Assembly: GCA_022570795.1 (NCBI GenBank)
Contig: JAKUDP010000002.1
Span: 3,038,001-3,102,000, forward strand
Direction of reading: 5' to 3'
DNA: 64,000 bases
Source of the DNA: Sphaerulina vaccinii
Lineage: Eukaryota > Ascomycota > Dothideomycetes > Mycosphaerellales > Mycosphaerellaceae
In this document: positions 32,602 to 44,239 of the stretch, piece after piece
Position numbering within the stretch: position 1 is the first letter of the stretch
How the letters are laid out: the number at the start of each line of letters is the position of its first letter
Translations under genes and position numbers: made by a program
Notes under the pieces: model-generated
What the model saw: the letters and a program-made list of their open reading frames with translations, nothing else
What the model was told of the DNA's origin: nothing
Databases searched by the model: none

Positions 32602-35517
32602 ATGCCCAAGTCGGTGCAGTCCATCGCCTCGCATGTCTCGAGCAGCAACGACGACGACGAGGACGACTATGAGATAGACGAACAACAAGCAGAAGCCATC
32701 CGGAACGCTTATCGGAACGCCTTCACGAGCCAGCAAACACAGCCTACCACGGCTTCTGACTCTCGAGACAGTCCCACTGCTACGCGCCGCCTTGCATCTC
32801 ACCAGCCCTCCGACAGCGACCTCCGCGCACGAAGCCGAAACCAAAGAAGTCTTCAGCTTCCAATAAACGAGACCACAGGACTCCTGTCCAATTCACAAAC
32901 TATTCAACAACACCACAACTACAGAGCAGCCAGCACTCCTGGCACCCCTCGCTATGGCTTTGCTCGAGCCCACAGCTACGTCAACTCCGTTCGCGGCAGT
33001 CGACGAGGCTCCTTTGCCAGAGGCTTGATGAAGGCTTTCAGCCCCAATGGCACATCTCCCTCGGACGATAGAGGACCGACAAGCTCAAAGCTTCGCCAGA
33101 AGCTATACTGGGATGATCGAGTGTGGTACGATCAGTTCACTTCAACCGACTGGGTACATGACAGTATAGCAGATGCATATCGCGTGAAAGAGCTACGCAG
33201 TCGTAGAGACTTTCGCGGAAGAGTTGGAGCTTTCTTCGATGGAGCACAAGGCTGGCTGCTGGTCTTTTTGATAGGCTGCATTACTGCTGGTTTCGCGTAT
33301 TTCATTGATGTGACAGAAGCAACGATCTTCGACTACAAGTCGGGCTACTGTGGGACACATTGGTGGTATAGTAAGAGGATGTGCTGCAATGGCGCTTCCA
33401 CGTGTGGATCCTGGCGACGGTGGTCGGGACTTGCGAGTGCAGTCCACGGGGATGACGAGGGAAGAATCATCTGGGCTGACTACGGAGCCTTCGTGGGTTG
33501 GTGTGTCGCTCTGGCAGTCGTGGCATGTGCGATTACACTACAGACCAAGACCAGCATCTCGAGTGCCATCAGTCTGACTACTCTGGACGAGAATCTTGCT
33601 GCTGACCATCACGACCCATCCATGTCCGGATCGGAGGGCAGACTGAAGAGTGGCTATGTTAGTCCAACAAAGAGGTATGAAGAGGCAACAAGACGACCTC
33701 CTGTCACATACTATCCAGCTGCGGGAAGCGGTGTCGCAGAGGTTAGAGTCATCCTCTCCGGATTCGTCCTGCATGGATACCTGGGAGTCCGCACTCTTCT
33801 CTGCAAGACAGCTGGACTCATTCTCAGTGTGGGTTCTGGGATGTCTGTTGGAAAGGAAGGCCCGTACGTGCATATCGCCACATGCATCGGCAACATCATG
33901 ACTCGTTTCTCGAGCAAGTATCGCAACAACGACGCAAAACGACGAGAGATTCTGTCAGCATCTGCAGCAGCTGGTGTAGCCGTGGCTTTCGGGGCTCCTA
34001 TCGGCGGAGTGCTGTTCAGTCTGGAGGAGGTCAGCTACTACTTCCCACCCAAGACGCTCTTTCGGACATTCTTCTGCTGCATTGCTGCCGCCTTATCGCT
34101 GAAAGCACTAAACCCATACGGAACGAACAAGATTGTGCTATTCGAAGTCAGATATCTGACAGACTGGAAATTCTTCGAAATCATCATATTCGCCAGTCTG
34201 GGCGTGATGGGCGGTGTCATGGGAGCACTCTTCATCAAAGCATCGCGACTTTGGGCCAAGACGTTTCGAAAACTGCCATTTGTCAAGAAACACCCCATGC
34301 TCGAAGTCTTCATCGTTGCTCTGGTCACTGGTCTTGTCAGCTTCAACAATCGGTACTTGCGGCTGCCTGTAGCGGAATTACTCTACGAGCTGGCTGCTCC
34401 TTGCAGCAGCTTCTCTGATTCTGGCACAACTTTGTGTCCCACACAAGAAGGAATCTCATCTACAATACAGTACTTGCTAATTGCGTTCATCATCAAAGCG
34501 ATCCTGACGACTGTCACCTTTGGCATAAAGGTACCTGCCGGCATCTACGTGCCTTCTATGGTGGTCGGCGGTCTGCTCGGTCGCATTGTTGGACATGGTG
34601 TGCAGATTCTAGTCCTGAAGTACCCAGATATAGCACTACTCGCAGGCTGCGAGAACGATGGCAATCCAGAGTCGTGTGTTGTACCAGGGGTCTACGCGCT
34701 GGTCGCGGCTGGAGCAACCATGTGCGGCGTCACTCGACTTTCTGTGACACTTGCTGTCATTCTGTTTGAGCTCACAGGTAGTCTGGAGCACGTCCTCCCA
34801 TTCTCACTGGGGGTGCTGATTGCCAAATGGACCGCTGACGCCCTCGAGCCACTGAGCATATATGACTTACTAACAGACATGAACGGATACCCCTATCTGG
34901 ATAGTAAGGTCCGTCCAATCTTCAGCACCGATCTGGGCGATATCACACCAGAGCCGATGCCCAATCGCTACATTGACATCTCGACCTCCCCATTCGTTCC
35001 GGCAAAGCAACTGCGCTTCAAGTTGGAGTACCTGCACATGGCTGGTGAACTCGATGGCGGCCTCCCTATTCTCAAAGATGGGGTATTAGCAGGGCTCATA
35101 CCTGGTCCGGATCTCGAGTTTGCCCTCGACAGGATCCCTGATGAAGAAGAGGCGATGTGCCGAATGGACGCTCACGATCAAGCAGTCCATCACACTGAGC
35201 ACGTGCGACCTTCTACTGCTGATGAAGACGACCACGATATCTCTGATGACGACGAAGAGGCACACGCGCATAGCCATCAGGATACTGCTGATCCGACTGA
35301 TTTTACACCGTATATCGATCCTTCTCCTGTAGCGTTGGACATCACAAGCCCCATGGATTTGGTATTCGAGTGTTTTGCGAAGCTTGGCTTAAGGTACATT
35401 TGTGTTCTCCACGAAGGAAAGTACGCTGGTATGGTGCACAAGAAGGCTTTTGTGAGATATGTGAAGCATGTGCAGGACGAGTATCGCTTTGGGAGGCCGG
35501 GGGAAGGACACATGTGA
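32602..35517 (+). CDS. CLC-family chloride channel / Cl-/H+ exchanger
   Basis: A single exon of 971 aa starting at ATG 32602. A 190-residue cytoplasmic N-terminus, acidic then Ser/Arg-rich, precedes the membrane core of about 10-12 hydrophobic segments. CLC signatures are GSGVAEV (residues 375-381, the GSGIPEV anion site of the family in its common fungal form), GKEGP (417-421, with gating glutamate E419) and PAGIYVPSMVVGG (the GxFxP region). The C-terminal third is cytoplasmic, with two CBS-like segments (one near ILKDGVLAGLIPGPD, one near RYICVLHEGKYAGMV) separated by a His/Asp-rich linker. The retained gating glutamate favours a proton-coupled exchanger in endosomal/Golgi or vacuolar membranes, in line with relatives such as yeast Gef1, but the exact orthology is not established. 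Confidence 0.92.
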   Translation: MPKSVQSIASHVSSSNDDDEDDYEIDEQQAEAIRNAYRNAFTSQQTQPTTASDSRDSPTATRRLASHQPSDSDLRARSRNQRSLQLPINETTGLLSNSQTIQQHHNYRAASTPGTPRYGFARAHSYVNSVRGSRRGSFARGLMKAFSPNGTSPSDDRGPTSSKLRQKLYWDDRVWYDQFTSTDWVHDSIADAYRVKELRSRRDFRGRVGAFFDGAQGWLLVFLIGCITAGFAYFIDVTEATIFDYKSGYCGTHWWYSKRMCCNGASTCGSWRRWSGLASAVHGDDEGRIIWADYGAFVGWCVALAVVACAITLQTKTSISSAISLTTLDENLAADHHDPSMSGSEGRLKSGYVSPTKRYEEATRRPPVTYYPAAGSGVAEVRVILSGFVLHGYLGVRTLLCKTAGLILSVGSGMSVGKEGPYVHIATCIGNIMTRFSSKYRNNDAKRREILSASAAAGVAVAFGAPIGGVLFSLEEVSYYFPPKTLFRTFFCCIAAALSLKALNPYGTNKIVLFEVRYLTDWKFFEIIIFASLGVMGGVMGALFIKASRLWAKTFRKLPFVKKHPMLEVFIVALVTGLVSFNNRYLRLPVAELLYELAAPCSSFSDSGTTLCPTQEGISSTIQYLLIAFIIKAILTTVTFGIKVPAGIYVPSMVVGGLLGRIVGHGVQILVLKYPDIALLAGCENDGNPESCVVPGVYALVAAGATMCGVTRLSVTLAVILFELTGSLEHVLPFSLGVLIAKWTADALEPLSIYDLLTDMNGYPYLDSKVRPIFSTDLGDITPEPMPNRYIDISTSPFVPAKQLRFKLEYLHMAGELDGGLPILKDGVLAGLIPGPDLEFALDRIPDEEEAMCRMDAHDQAVHHTEHVRPSTADEDDHDISDDDEEAHAHSHQDTADPTDFTPYIDPSPVALDITSPMDLVFECFAKLGLRYICVLHEGKYAGMVHKKAFVRYVKHVQDEYRFGRPGEGHM

Positions 35518-36640
35518 CACGAGAGCAGAGAATGCGTTTAAGATGGAGTTGGGAGAGAAGTTGGGGTCTGCTTTATGTCTTGCGTTCGAGCGGACATGCC
35601 TGATTCGGTCGCAAGATACCGTAGCTTTTGATGCATATTTGGAGAGGAGGCGCGAGCCTTCTGAGCTTGTATAGCATTGCGTTGATGATAGCGATCAAAA
35701 GACGCGAATTGACACGTTCGAGACACGTATTTCTGCTTATCTTGACGACTAACAGGAGTGTTTACCACGCTGGTGATTGTGCGGTAGGGCTGTGATGTGG
35801 CTCGGACAAGGCTGCAGAACGTGACGACGCTTCGCCTCCCTCTCTGACCTTCAATCAATATATTGAAACTCTACCACAATCTTTTTCCTGCTCATGGTCC
35901 ACTCGCTCACGAAGGAAGAAGTTGTGTAATAAGGTATTCGTTGGTGAAGTCCGATTGCTGATCGGCGCCGCCACCCTTGATTCTCCAGGGCCTGCCTCAC
36001 GTCAACGGCTTTAGCACCACCACTTTGGCAACCACAACAAACGACAGACACCACGCATCTGTTCCACGTCTCGTCGCCGACATCAACACGACACCTGTTC
36101 TCCGTACACATGGCGACTTGAAGAAGCACTCAACACCAAGTCGAGTTGTCTCCATTCTCCCGACTTGCATTCCGTTCCTTCCTTCGAAACGCCGCCCGCA
36201 GATTCTTTTCAAAAGACTACCTCCTAGCGATCTAGAGGCTCCTTCCCTCTCTTGGGGACTTGCTTTCCTTCCTTGTCAGCCGCCGCCTGCACAGTGAAGC
36301 ACTCTCGGCTTCACGCGCACGCTCAATCCTGGCTTCGTCGCAGAAAAAGCGAAAGCTCGCTCCGTTTGCTGCTGCTCCAAGGGCTGCTTCCTACACGGAC
36401 GATCGCTCCTCGTCACCGGTAGCAACTGCCAGCGAACAACAACCGCAACTGCTCTCCACCGGCACGTCCTACCTCGTCGAACAACTGGACTTGCGATCTT
36501 CGCCGCCACGCTTCATCCCCCCACACCTCCACGACGAGGTTCTGCCCAGTCGCGAACAGCAGCCGCTGGACGGAGATAGAGCCAGCAGTCCCAGCGCTGC
36601 TTTTGCAGAGGTGACCATTGGAGGCGCTACGGATGAGAGC
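35518..36640. other. intergenic / 5' region of the Ubp12-like gene
   Basis: 1.1 kb. The Ubp12 frame is open upstream of its first ATG to about 36260 without an ATG, so a 5' exon joined by an intron near 36600 (a TTTTGCAG precedes 36610) is possible. Otherwise nothing is recognised. Confidence 0.45.
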
Positions 36641-39600
36641 ATGTCAGAGAACGGCGGTGCTGGCGCGAGTGGGAATAGCGAGAGAGCAGTGGTTAGTCCC
36701 GGACGCATCATAGGCGGCGGTGCTAGAAGTGCTAGCCCAGCCAAGAGGAGGGCCGCCGAGATGGAGGGCGATAAGAAAGACTCTGGTGCGCCAGCTGTAC
36801 CGACAGTCGTACCGCCTCCAGGCAGCTTTCCGAAGGACGATGGCGAGCCTGAAACAACAGACTATGATATCGCGATGGCCGACCTTCAGGAGAGTAATAC
36901 GGAGACAGTCGACAGTCACTCCACGAGCGCGGATTGCGACGCAAGCAAAGCTTCCAGCGCAACGAGCAACGGCGACGGGCTACCTGCATATGGAGAAGAT
37001 GACGATGCGCGATGGGCGAAGTCGAAACCCGGATTTGAGAAGGTCGTTATCTACACCACCGAGGAAACTGATGCCCAGGTCGAAAAAGTCACGCAGATGT
37101 CCCAGCGTATGCCTTCTGAGGGTGACATTGGCGTCTGCGTTTCTAATCGATGGCTTAAAAGGGTACGGTCACGAACAACAGATGGCCTGAGAAGCAGCAA
37201 GGACTTCCCAGAGGACGCCAGAGAAGGGCCAGTCGGCCCGCTCGATAACTCTGACATCGTGCCCGAAGGTGGTTTCAACGATCCTACTCTGCAAGATGTG
37301 ATTGGGAAGAAGTTTGTGCCGCTGAAGCCTGGTCTTGTTGAGTCTATCGATTTTACGATTCTGCCCGAGGCTGCATGGACGTACATCACGACGCAGTATG
37401 GCTCTGTTCCTGGCCAGAAGGCGATCTGGCGATATGCACATGACACAGCAGCACCAGGTGCCACTAGCGAAAATGTCGAATACGAATTTTGGCCTCCTGT
37501 TATCACTGTTCGAAAGGTGCCGCAGCCAAGTGAAGAGAAGTCTACCTCGCCTCTGGATTCGACAAGACTACGCCAGGACGGCAAGGTGAAGTTTGGTCAG
37601 CGAAATGAGACCGATGCCCTCCGTATGGTCAGCTCAAAGTCTGAGGTGTACCAAAAGTTCGTGATCAGAGCAAAGAACGCCGCTGGCATTCCCGTTAAGA
37701 ACAAGATCAAGGTCTTCCGCCTCAAGAACTCCGACTCGCAGAAGATGGGCCCTGCGATTGAATTGACGACACCTCCTGCTTCGAGATCAGGTTCTCCCGC
37801 GAAAGCAGAGCCTCCGAGTCTAGTCATAACGCCTGAAGCGTTTGAGGAGATGGAAAATCAGCTCGAGGTAAGTCTCAATTCCGAAAGCGTCTTGCGAGAC
37901 TGAAGCCTGCCGAGGTGACAGGCTCAGCCACAGACTCATTCAGGCGACCTATTACTTTCAAAGATACTTGCTTACCATTATTCGTTAGCCGTCAAATGTG
38001 GCCGATCACAGCCATGATAAGAACTACAACGGTGGCGGCCAGAACACCATGAGTATTGCAGGCTTCACTGAGGACATGACAATGATTCTTGAGGAACAAA
38101 TTGGTGGACCTGCAGGCGGTGAATATCGATCAGACTCCATGAAGAATGTCCTCAGCATTGTGAAAAGCAACCTTAATTCGAAGACTAACACCGCCAACAA
38201 CTCCAGAGCGACTAGTCCTGCCCCTGGTGGCATGACTACCAGAGGCCGAGCTCTCAAGAATGGCAGGACACGAGGAACCGTCGGGCTTACGAATCTCGGT
38301 AACACATGCTACATGAACTCGGCCCTGCAGTGCATACGAAGTGTGGAAGAACTCGCTCTCTATTTCCTCTCCAAGAAGTACAAGAAGGAGATCAACAACG
38401 GCAATCCCTTGGGCTATAACGGTGCCATGGCCAATGCCTACTATTCAGTGATTCAAGGCATCTATGGTACCAACACTGGCGGGGCGTTCACACCTAGGGA
38501 GTTCAAACAGACTCTCGGCAGATACCAGCCGATGTTCTCTGGCTATGGTCAGCAAGATTCACAAGAGTTCCTCAGCTTTCTTGTCGATGCTATTCACGAA
38601 GATCTGAACCGGATCGACAAGAAGCCTTACGTGGAGAACCCAGACTCTGACGACAGCAGGGTTCATGACCCGGAGTACATTCGAGAACTTGGCGAGACTT
38701 ACCAGAAGAATCACAAGCTACGGAACGACTCTATCGCCATGGACCTGTTTGGCGGATTCTACAAGAACAAGATGGAATGTCCAGACTGCAGCAAGGTCAG
38801 CGTGACGTTCGATCCATACTCCCTCATAACAGTACAGTTGCCCATCGAGAACGCCTTCCAGCACGACATCACTTATATTCCGCTTCGAAGCAGGCCTCTG
38901 GTGCATCACATTGACATCGACAAGAACTCGTCGATCAAAACACTGAAAGAAATGCTCGCAAAGAAGCACCCTGGAGCAGATGCTAATCGCATGTGGATGA
39001 TAGAGGTGTACAGTCACAAAGTCTACAAGGTGTTCGATGATAGTACCTCTCTCGGGGAGTCTGGCATCGCAAACAACGACCACATCTTCATCTACGAACT
39101 TGAACAAGTTCCCAGAAACGTTGCAAGGAAGTCGTACGAATACGGTAGCAAGGTGAACGCCGTACCGGCAGATGGCATGGCAGCACCTCAAGCGGACACC
39201 TTCGCTGTGCCGGTCTTCCAACGCACGACAAACAACAATAACGGTTACTCATTGAATGACCACCCTCTTTATATCACTGTGAGTCGAGAAGAGGCTAAGG
39301 ACTATGATATAATTCTCAAGAAGGTGTTGGTAGCTGTGGCCAACGTGACCAGCCGGCCTATTCTCAAGGAGTTCGAGGAAGACGCAAATACCAGTCGTAT
39401 CGAGGACCTCGAAGACGAGCAAGAAGGCTCAGAAGAGTCCGCAGCTGTCAGCGATCACTCCGCGCCATCCGAGGATGGCTACGTCAAGGTGTCCATCGAC
39501 AAGCCCACGCAGATTACAGATGAAGGCTACATTCCCACGAACTTTATGGAGCCGAACTACCGCCTTTCTCCTACCCTGCGGAATCACCTCTTCGAAATGC

Positions 39601-41406
39601 GATATGCTTCTTCCAAGAGCGGGAACATGCATTGCACTGATGGCCTCGGCGTTGGGTATCGTGAGGACAGTGTGCGAGAAATGCATGGACGCGCGAAGCC
39701 TGTGTCTCGAAGATCATCCGTATCGTCAAGCAGCTCGAACGAATCGACGCCTAGTACCACGACGGAAGAACAAGCTGATGGCGAAAGCACAAACAGTCCG
39801 ATGTTCGACGGCGATGAGCCTGACATCGTTCAGGGCGAGCCAAGCACCCCACCTTCTGGAGGCACAGTCGACGATAGTGACGGCACTGACGAGCTTTCAG
39901 GCGGGAACACCGTCATGGGTCCAAGTGAAGTCTCTGCAGAAGCGACTCGTGGTAGGAGGAAGAACAAGAAGAACAAGAGCAAGAAAGGCAGAAGAAAAGG
40001 CGGCAACAAGAACGGCGTGTCGACCTATAGTCAGAAGAGCAAGCGCGAGCGCACAGGCTTCTCTGATGTTGGTGGCCAACGTGATCGTTTTAGCAGCAAG
40101 CTGACTGACGGAGACGACAACGACAACCCGTATTACATTCGTCTTGGTGAGGGTATCGTGCTTGACTGGAAGCCTGAGGCTTACGACAGCTTGTTTTGCG
40201 GCGACTCTAACATTGCAGACGACATGCGTGGTCATCCATACTGCGATGACAATGGCAAGTGTGCTAATGTCTTCGAAGATCCTGAGCAAGACGCAAAGAA
40301 AGTCAACCGCGATCGACGCAAAGCCAAGGGCGTCAGCCTTGACGAATGCTTTGATGTCACAGGCCGATCCGAAGTTTTGTCGGAAGACAATGCGTGGTAC
40401 TGTAATCAATGCAAGGAACTGCGACGCGCCACCAAGACATTGGAGATATGGACGCTTCCCGATATCCTCGTTGTACATCTCAAGCGGTTTGGCGGCAATC
40501 GTTCATTCAGAGACAAGCTCGACCTCAAGATCGACTATCCTATTGAGGGACTAGATATGACTCACAGAGTCGGGGTCAAGGAGGAGGGCAAGGAGTATAT
40601 CTATGATCTATTCGCGGTCGATAACCACTTCGGAGGTCTGGGTGGCGGTCACTACACTGCCATGGCCAAGAACTTCAACGATGGCGAGTGGTACGACTAC
40701 AATGGTAAGATACCTCGATCGGCCAACATGAACACACTGCTAACAGCCAACAGATTCTAACGTGAGCAAAATGTCTGAGGATAGAGTCCACTCTGCTGCC
40801 GCCTACCTCCTGTTCTACCGCCGTCGGTCTGACAAACCTCTTGGACCTGAAGAGCTCCAGGCTCTTGTAAGTGAATACCGCGACCCCACCATCTCTGCTA
40901 AGGAGGGCAATGATGACGAGTCGGGGGAAGTCAAGCTCGACGGCCGAACTCTCTCTGGCTCGGGGTCGTCGAGCGGCTTGGCCGGAGCAGGAGCCGGGGC
41001 GAAGAGCAGTCAGAGGGCAATACAGGGAGGAAATGGTGGAACTGGAGTCGGAGCAGGGCACCATCAGACAACGAAGACAACGGAGACGAGTAACGGAGGA
41101 CTTAGGGAACTGCGCGAAGAGTCATCATGGGGCTTCGGAACCACTCTTGAAGACGACGCCGCTGAAACGCTCATGGGAAAGGTGGCCGATCACGACAGCG
41201 ATGATGGTAGTACTACTGCCGTGCACGGGAATGAATATGACTCTGGAATGGAAGTAGATGGCCGCTCTCTTCCTGGGTCCATCGACGATACTGCTGAGAT
41301 GGGATGGGAAGACGACAATGTGGAGTTTGTCGAGCCGGAAATGTTGGACCGACCGGCAGAGAACGCTGTGCATGATGTCCATATCAACCAGGATCTCTAC
41401 GACTAG
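36641..41406 (+). CDS. ubp12: ubiquitin-specific protease, Ubp12/USP15 type
   Basis: Three exons, 36641-37867, 37989-40704 and 40754-41406, give 1531 aa. The second intron (49 nt, GTAAGA...CTAACAGCCAACAG) interrupts the catalytic domain right after YDYN and restores the family's YDYNDSNVSKM. The N-terminus is Ser/Pro-rich. A DUSP-type region spans about residues 120-280 (SNRWLKRV, IWRYAHD). The USP core begins GLTNLGNTCYMNSALQC with nucleophile C516 and ends GGGHYTAMAK with H1297. It is split by a ubiquitin-like insert, a long acidic/Ser-rich insert and a Lys-rich stretch (KNKKNKSKKGRRKGG), with CPDCSK and CNQC zinc-finger halves. It is a cytosolic or nuclear cysteine protease that removes ubiquitin. 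The first intron carries an introner-like 3' module. The stop is followed in frame by another open stretch. Confidence 0.93.
37868..37988 (+). repeat. introner-like intron in the Ubp12-like gene
   Basis: A 121-nt intron, GTAAGT...TTCGTTAG. AGATACTTGCTTACCAT at 37962-37978 is identical to the 3' module of intron 2 of the SET gene, with matching bases also just upstream. A GTCTC...GAGAC stem lies at its 5' end. Confidence 0.6.
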
Positions 41407-41772
41407 CAGTCTGGTGAGGTTGACCTCCGAAAGAACTTGGAGTCTGGTGATGATACTGGCCCTTACGCGACGCAGCCTGATTTAACTGCGACCACAGAGC
41501 ATACCATTGATCCAAGACTTCTCCAACAGGACTTGGAGTCTGTCTATTCTCCACAGGGACTTGGAGTCGTTTACGCGACGCAGTCTGATGTAACTGCGAC
41601 CCCAGAGCAGACCATTGATCCAAGACGTCTCCGAAGGGACTCGGAGGTCGAGGCCGCAGAGACACTCGCGCTTCTAAGCACAGGAGCGGGAAATAAGGAC
41701 GAGGAGCAGGAAGCTACGCGTACAAGCGAGTATCCCAAGCACTGGGATGGTGGCCCTGCTGAACCTCACTAA
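41407..41772 (+). other. in-frame open stretch with 108-bp tandem repeat after the Ubp12 stop
   Basis: The Ubp12 stop (TAG, 41404-41406) is followed in the same frame by 121 further sense codons before the next stop at 41770-41772. They contain two copies of a 36-codon unit: the block beginning TTACGCGACGCAG recurs at 41463 and 41571, exactly 108 bp apart, with YATQ...TIDPR in both. Most differences between copies look like amino-acid substitutions without frame loss. There is no ATG, so it is not an independent gene. It may be a lost C-terminus, a readthrough extension or an alternative exon. Confidence 0.55.
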
Positions 41773-42256
41773 GATCTGTACACAGAACGACAAGAAGCTC
41801 GTGGTCGAGGATTGACGTGGCATGATTTTCATGTTTACAACATACAGCGCTACGTTTGAGCTCACCAGGGCCTGGACTATGTATATTACAATCGCATTCC
41901 CGCTGCAATGGGCCTTTAGCTAGGCTGTGATAGACATCGACATGAGGATGAAGTCACAAGAAGATAGAGACAGATGTGTACATCAATGATACCAAGCAGT
42001 ATACGTACTTCACCACATTTCTTCGGAAGCTCAGTCCGACGCCTCTATGCTCGCGACCGGGTTATGTAGGAGACAAGCAGACGTCGTGGCTTGACTATGA
42101 TGCAGTAAGTCAATAGCAGTAGCAGCAGTCGTAGCAGGGCTGGATGTAATGCTCGGAGAGATTAGGAAATGGATAGCCTCCCATAGACATAGCCAATCCA
42201 TCGGCTTAGTCAGCCAAGATACCAGGACTCGTGTCGCGTTGTTCCACCTCCACTTC
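41773..42256. other. flank between Ubp12 and the Harbinger element
   Basis: About 480 bp with no gene seen. The GC content is normal up to the transposon boundary. Confidence 0.5.
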
Positions 42257-42259
42257 TAA

Positions 42260-42278
42260 GGCCCCGTCTACTTTGTCG
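42260..42278 (+). repeat. left terminal inverted repeat
   Basis: GGCCCCGTCTACTTTGTCG. It is an exact inverted match to the right end, preceded by TAA. Confidence 0.95.
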
Positions 42279-42799
42279 GTAATTGTGTCGATAGAGAGGG
42301 TGTAGATAGATAGATAGTGCTATCGACACTACTATTAACAGCTATCTTCTTAGCTATCGACACGATTTGGTCGATAGTACGCTGCTAATATCGACAACCT
42401 CGCATAGCCTTAGAAAAGCTCGCTATTGCTGTCGCTCTGCCTTGTAGGGTTAGCTAACGCTCGGACGGGCTCTACTATCTCAAAATAACCTCTAGACATG
42501 CATTTTGCGGCTAGTGCGTAGTGATTTAGGCCTCCGGCTAGCGCCGTTACCTATGTTTACGTCTTTAATCCCTTATAGTCGCGTCGCAGTTGCGTCTTCT
42601 AGCTATATATACTATATATATCTCTCTTTTGCCTATCCTACTACTAAGAAATAGATGCCTAGAGTATCGTGCTACTCTTTAGAGTCGTTGTAGTAGCTGC
42701 AGCTATTACTATAGCACCGATTGTAACTCCTTATATCTATAAGCACTAGTATTAACTACTAGGTACTATTACGACTTAAATCGACTCTAAGAGAGGTAG

Positions 42800-43720
42800 G
42801 AAAAAGACGTTTAGATATATATATAGCCTAGAGCAATACTACTATAATATTACGTACTTTAAGTAGTTAGTTCTAACCTTGTTAGTCGAGGAATTAAAGA
42901 AGTATAGAGGCCTAGATAATTATAGAAAAGCAAAGGTTTCTATTACTAAACAAGTAGTAATATTCTATAATTTTATAAGCTATAACTAGTCTATTTCTAA
43001 CTTTAATTTGCGCTATTATTACTCTAGAAGGACGTTCTAGAAAGTTATCGAGAAGGTTAGTATTATACTCTATTAAATAGCCGAGAGCTATATCTAGTTA
43101 CTAGATAATACTACTATTTATCTACTACTTAGAAACTCTAAGTTTAGCTACTTTAAAGGAGCTCTAGGTATACTAGATAGTACCTTTATTAATACTTCTA
43201 TTTCAAAAGAAAAATAGTTAGTATAGTATTATTAAAAGAACTTTATTATTTAAAATATTCTCGTAGTTTGCGACTTTAGCTATAACTTCCTATATACTCT
43301 TATCGGATATAAAGGCTCTATAAATAATAGAACTATTATAAATAGAGCCTTTAAGGTTAGTAGACTATATATACTAGAAGGTCGCTATTATCTCGTAGAT
43401 AGTAGCTACTCTCTAAAGGACAATCGACTACTAGTTCTATACTAGTATATAAAGTATTATCTATATAAATAGATCGCTACTTCTACTAGACCTAAGACTA
43501 AGAAAGAGCTATTTAATCTCTACTATACCTAGCTTAGAAACTATATCGAGAGAATTTTTAGTATTATTAAGAAGAAGTTCGAGTATATCTACTATAGTCT
43601 ATATAATAGTCGCAATATACTAGATTAGAAGCGTATTCTAATAGCTTGTTTTGTCCTCTATAACTTTATTCTTAAATATAGTAACTAGCCTCTTTCCTTA
43701 GAGCCAAATCTCTATAAGTC
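42800..43720 (+). pseudogene. Harbinger transposase relic (DDE, nuclease type)
   Basis: Translating the plus strand and reading over TAG codons recovers the Harbinger transposase (DDE_Tnp_4) order. YFKGALGILDSTFI holds the first catalytic Asp (LD-G/S-T motif). It is followed by NILVVCDF, LIGYKGSINN, GRYYLVDSSYSL with the second Asp, LRNYIERIFSIIKKKF with the catalytic Glu, and CFVLYNFILK. Nearly all breaks are TAG where Gln (CAG) or Trp (TGG) is expected, exactly what RIP produces, and the frame itself is not shifted. The gene is dead but only through point changes. The exact start is not defined. Confidence 0.85.
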
Positions 43721-44239
43721 TAATAGCTTTATTAGTAATATAGATACTAGTAGTATTAACTATATACTACTAGGCTTCGAGGAAGACAAGAGAATAATTA
43801 GGTTCTAAAATAAGCTTACTAAAGATATATAGTAAAACTATCTCGAATATACTAAGCGCTATAGCCTTAATTATTATAGGCCGAATTATATAGTATAGAG
43901 TTATTAAGTAGGTTAAGAAGATTATATAGGCTATATATTAATTAGACTAGTCTCTCTATTATATATATATAGCCTATAAGAAGAAGTAGTAGTTATAAAA
44001 TATAAGTAAATAAAGTTCTAATTAACCTATATATATTACTAAGTATACTATAAAGTATTATAGATATAGACTATATAAGTCTAAGAATATTAACTAAATA
44101 CTAAGTAATACAATTTTATATAAAAAAATTAATATACCTCTATATAAAACTATAGTATAGACCTACCTAGAAGTATCGTCGAACTTATATATATAGTATT
44201 TCTAATATCTACTCTACTTTTAATTATTATTAACTAATT

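Noticed and set aside
39475..40478. Long alternative frames (209 and 193 codons) inside the Ubp12 gene
   Set aside because: They overlap the acidic/Ser-rich insert of a clear deubiquitinase frame. Biased composition keeps the other frames open.
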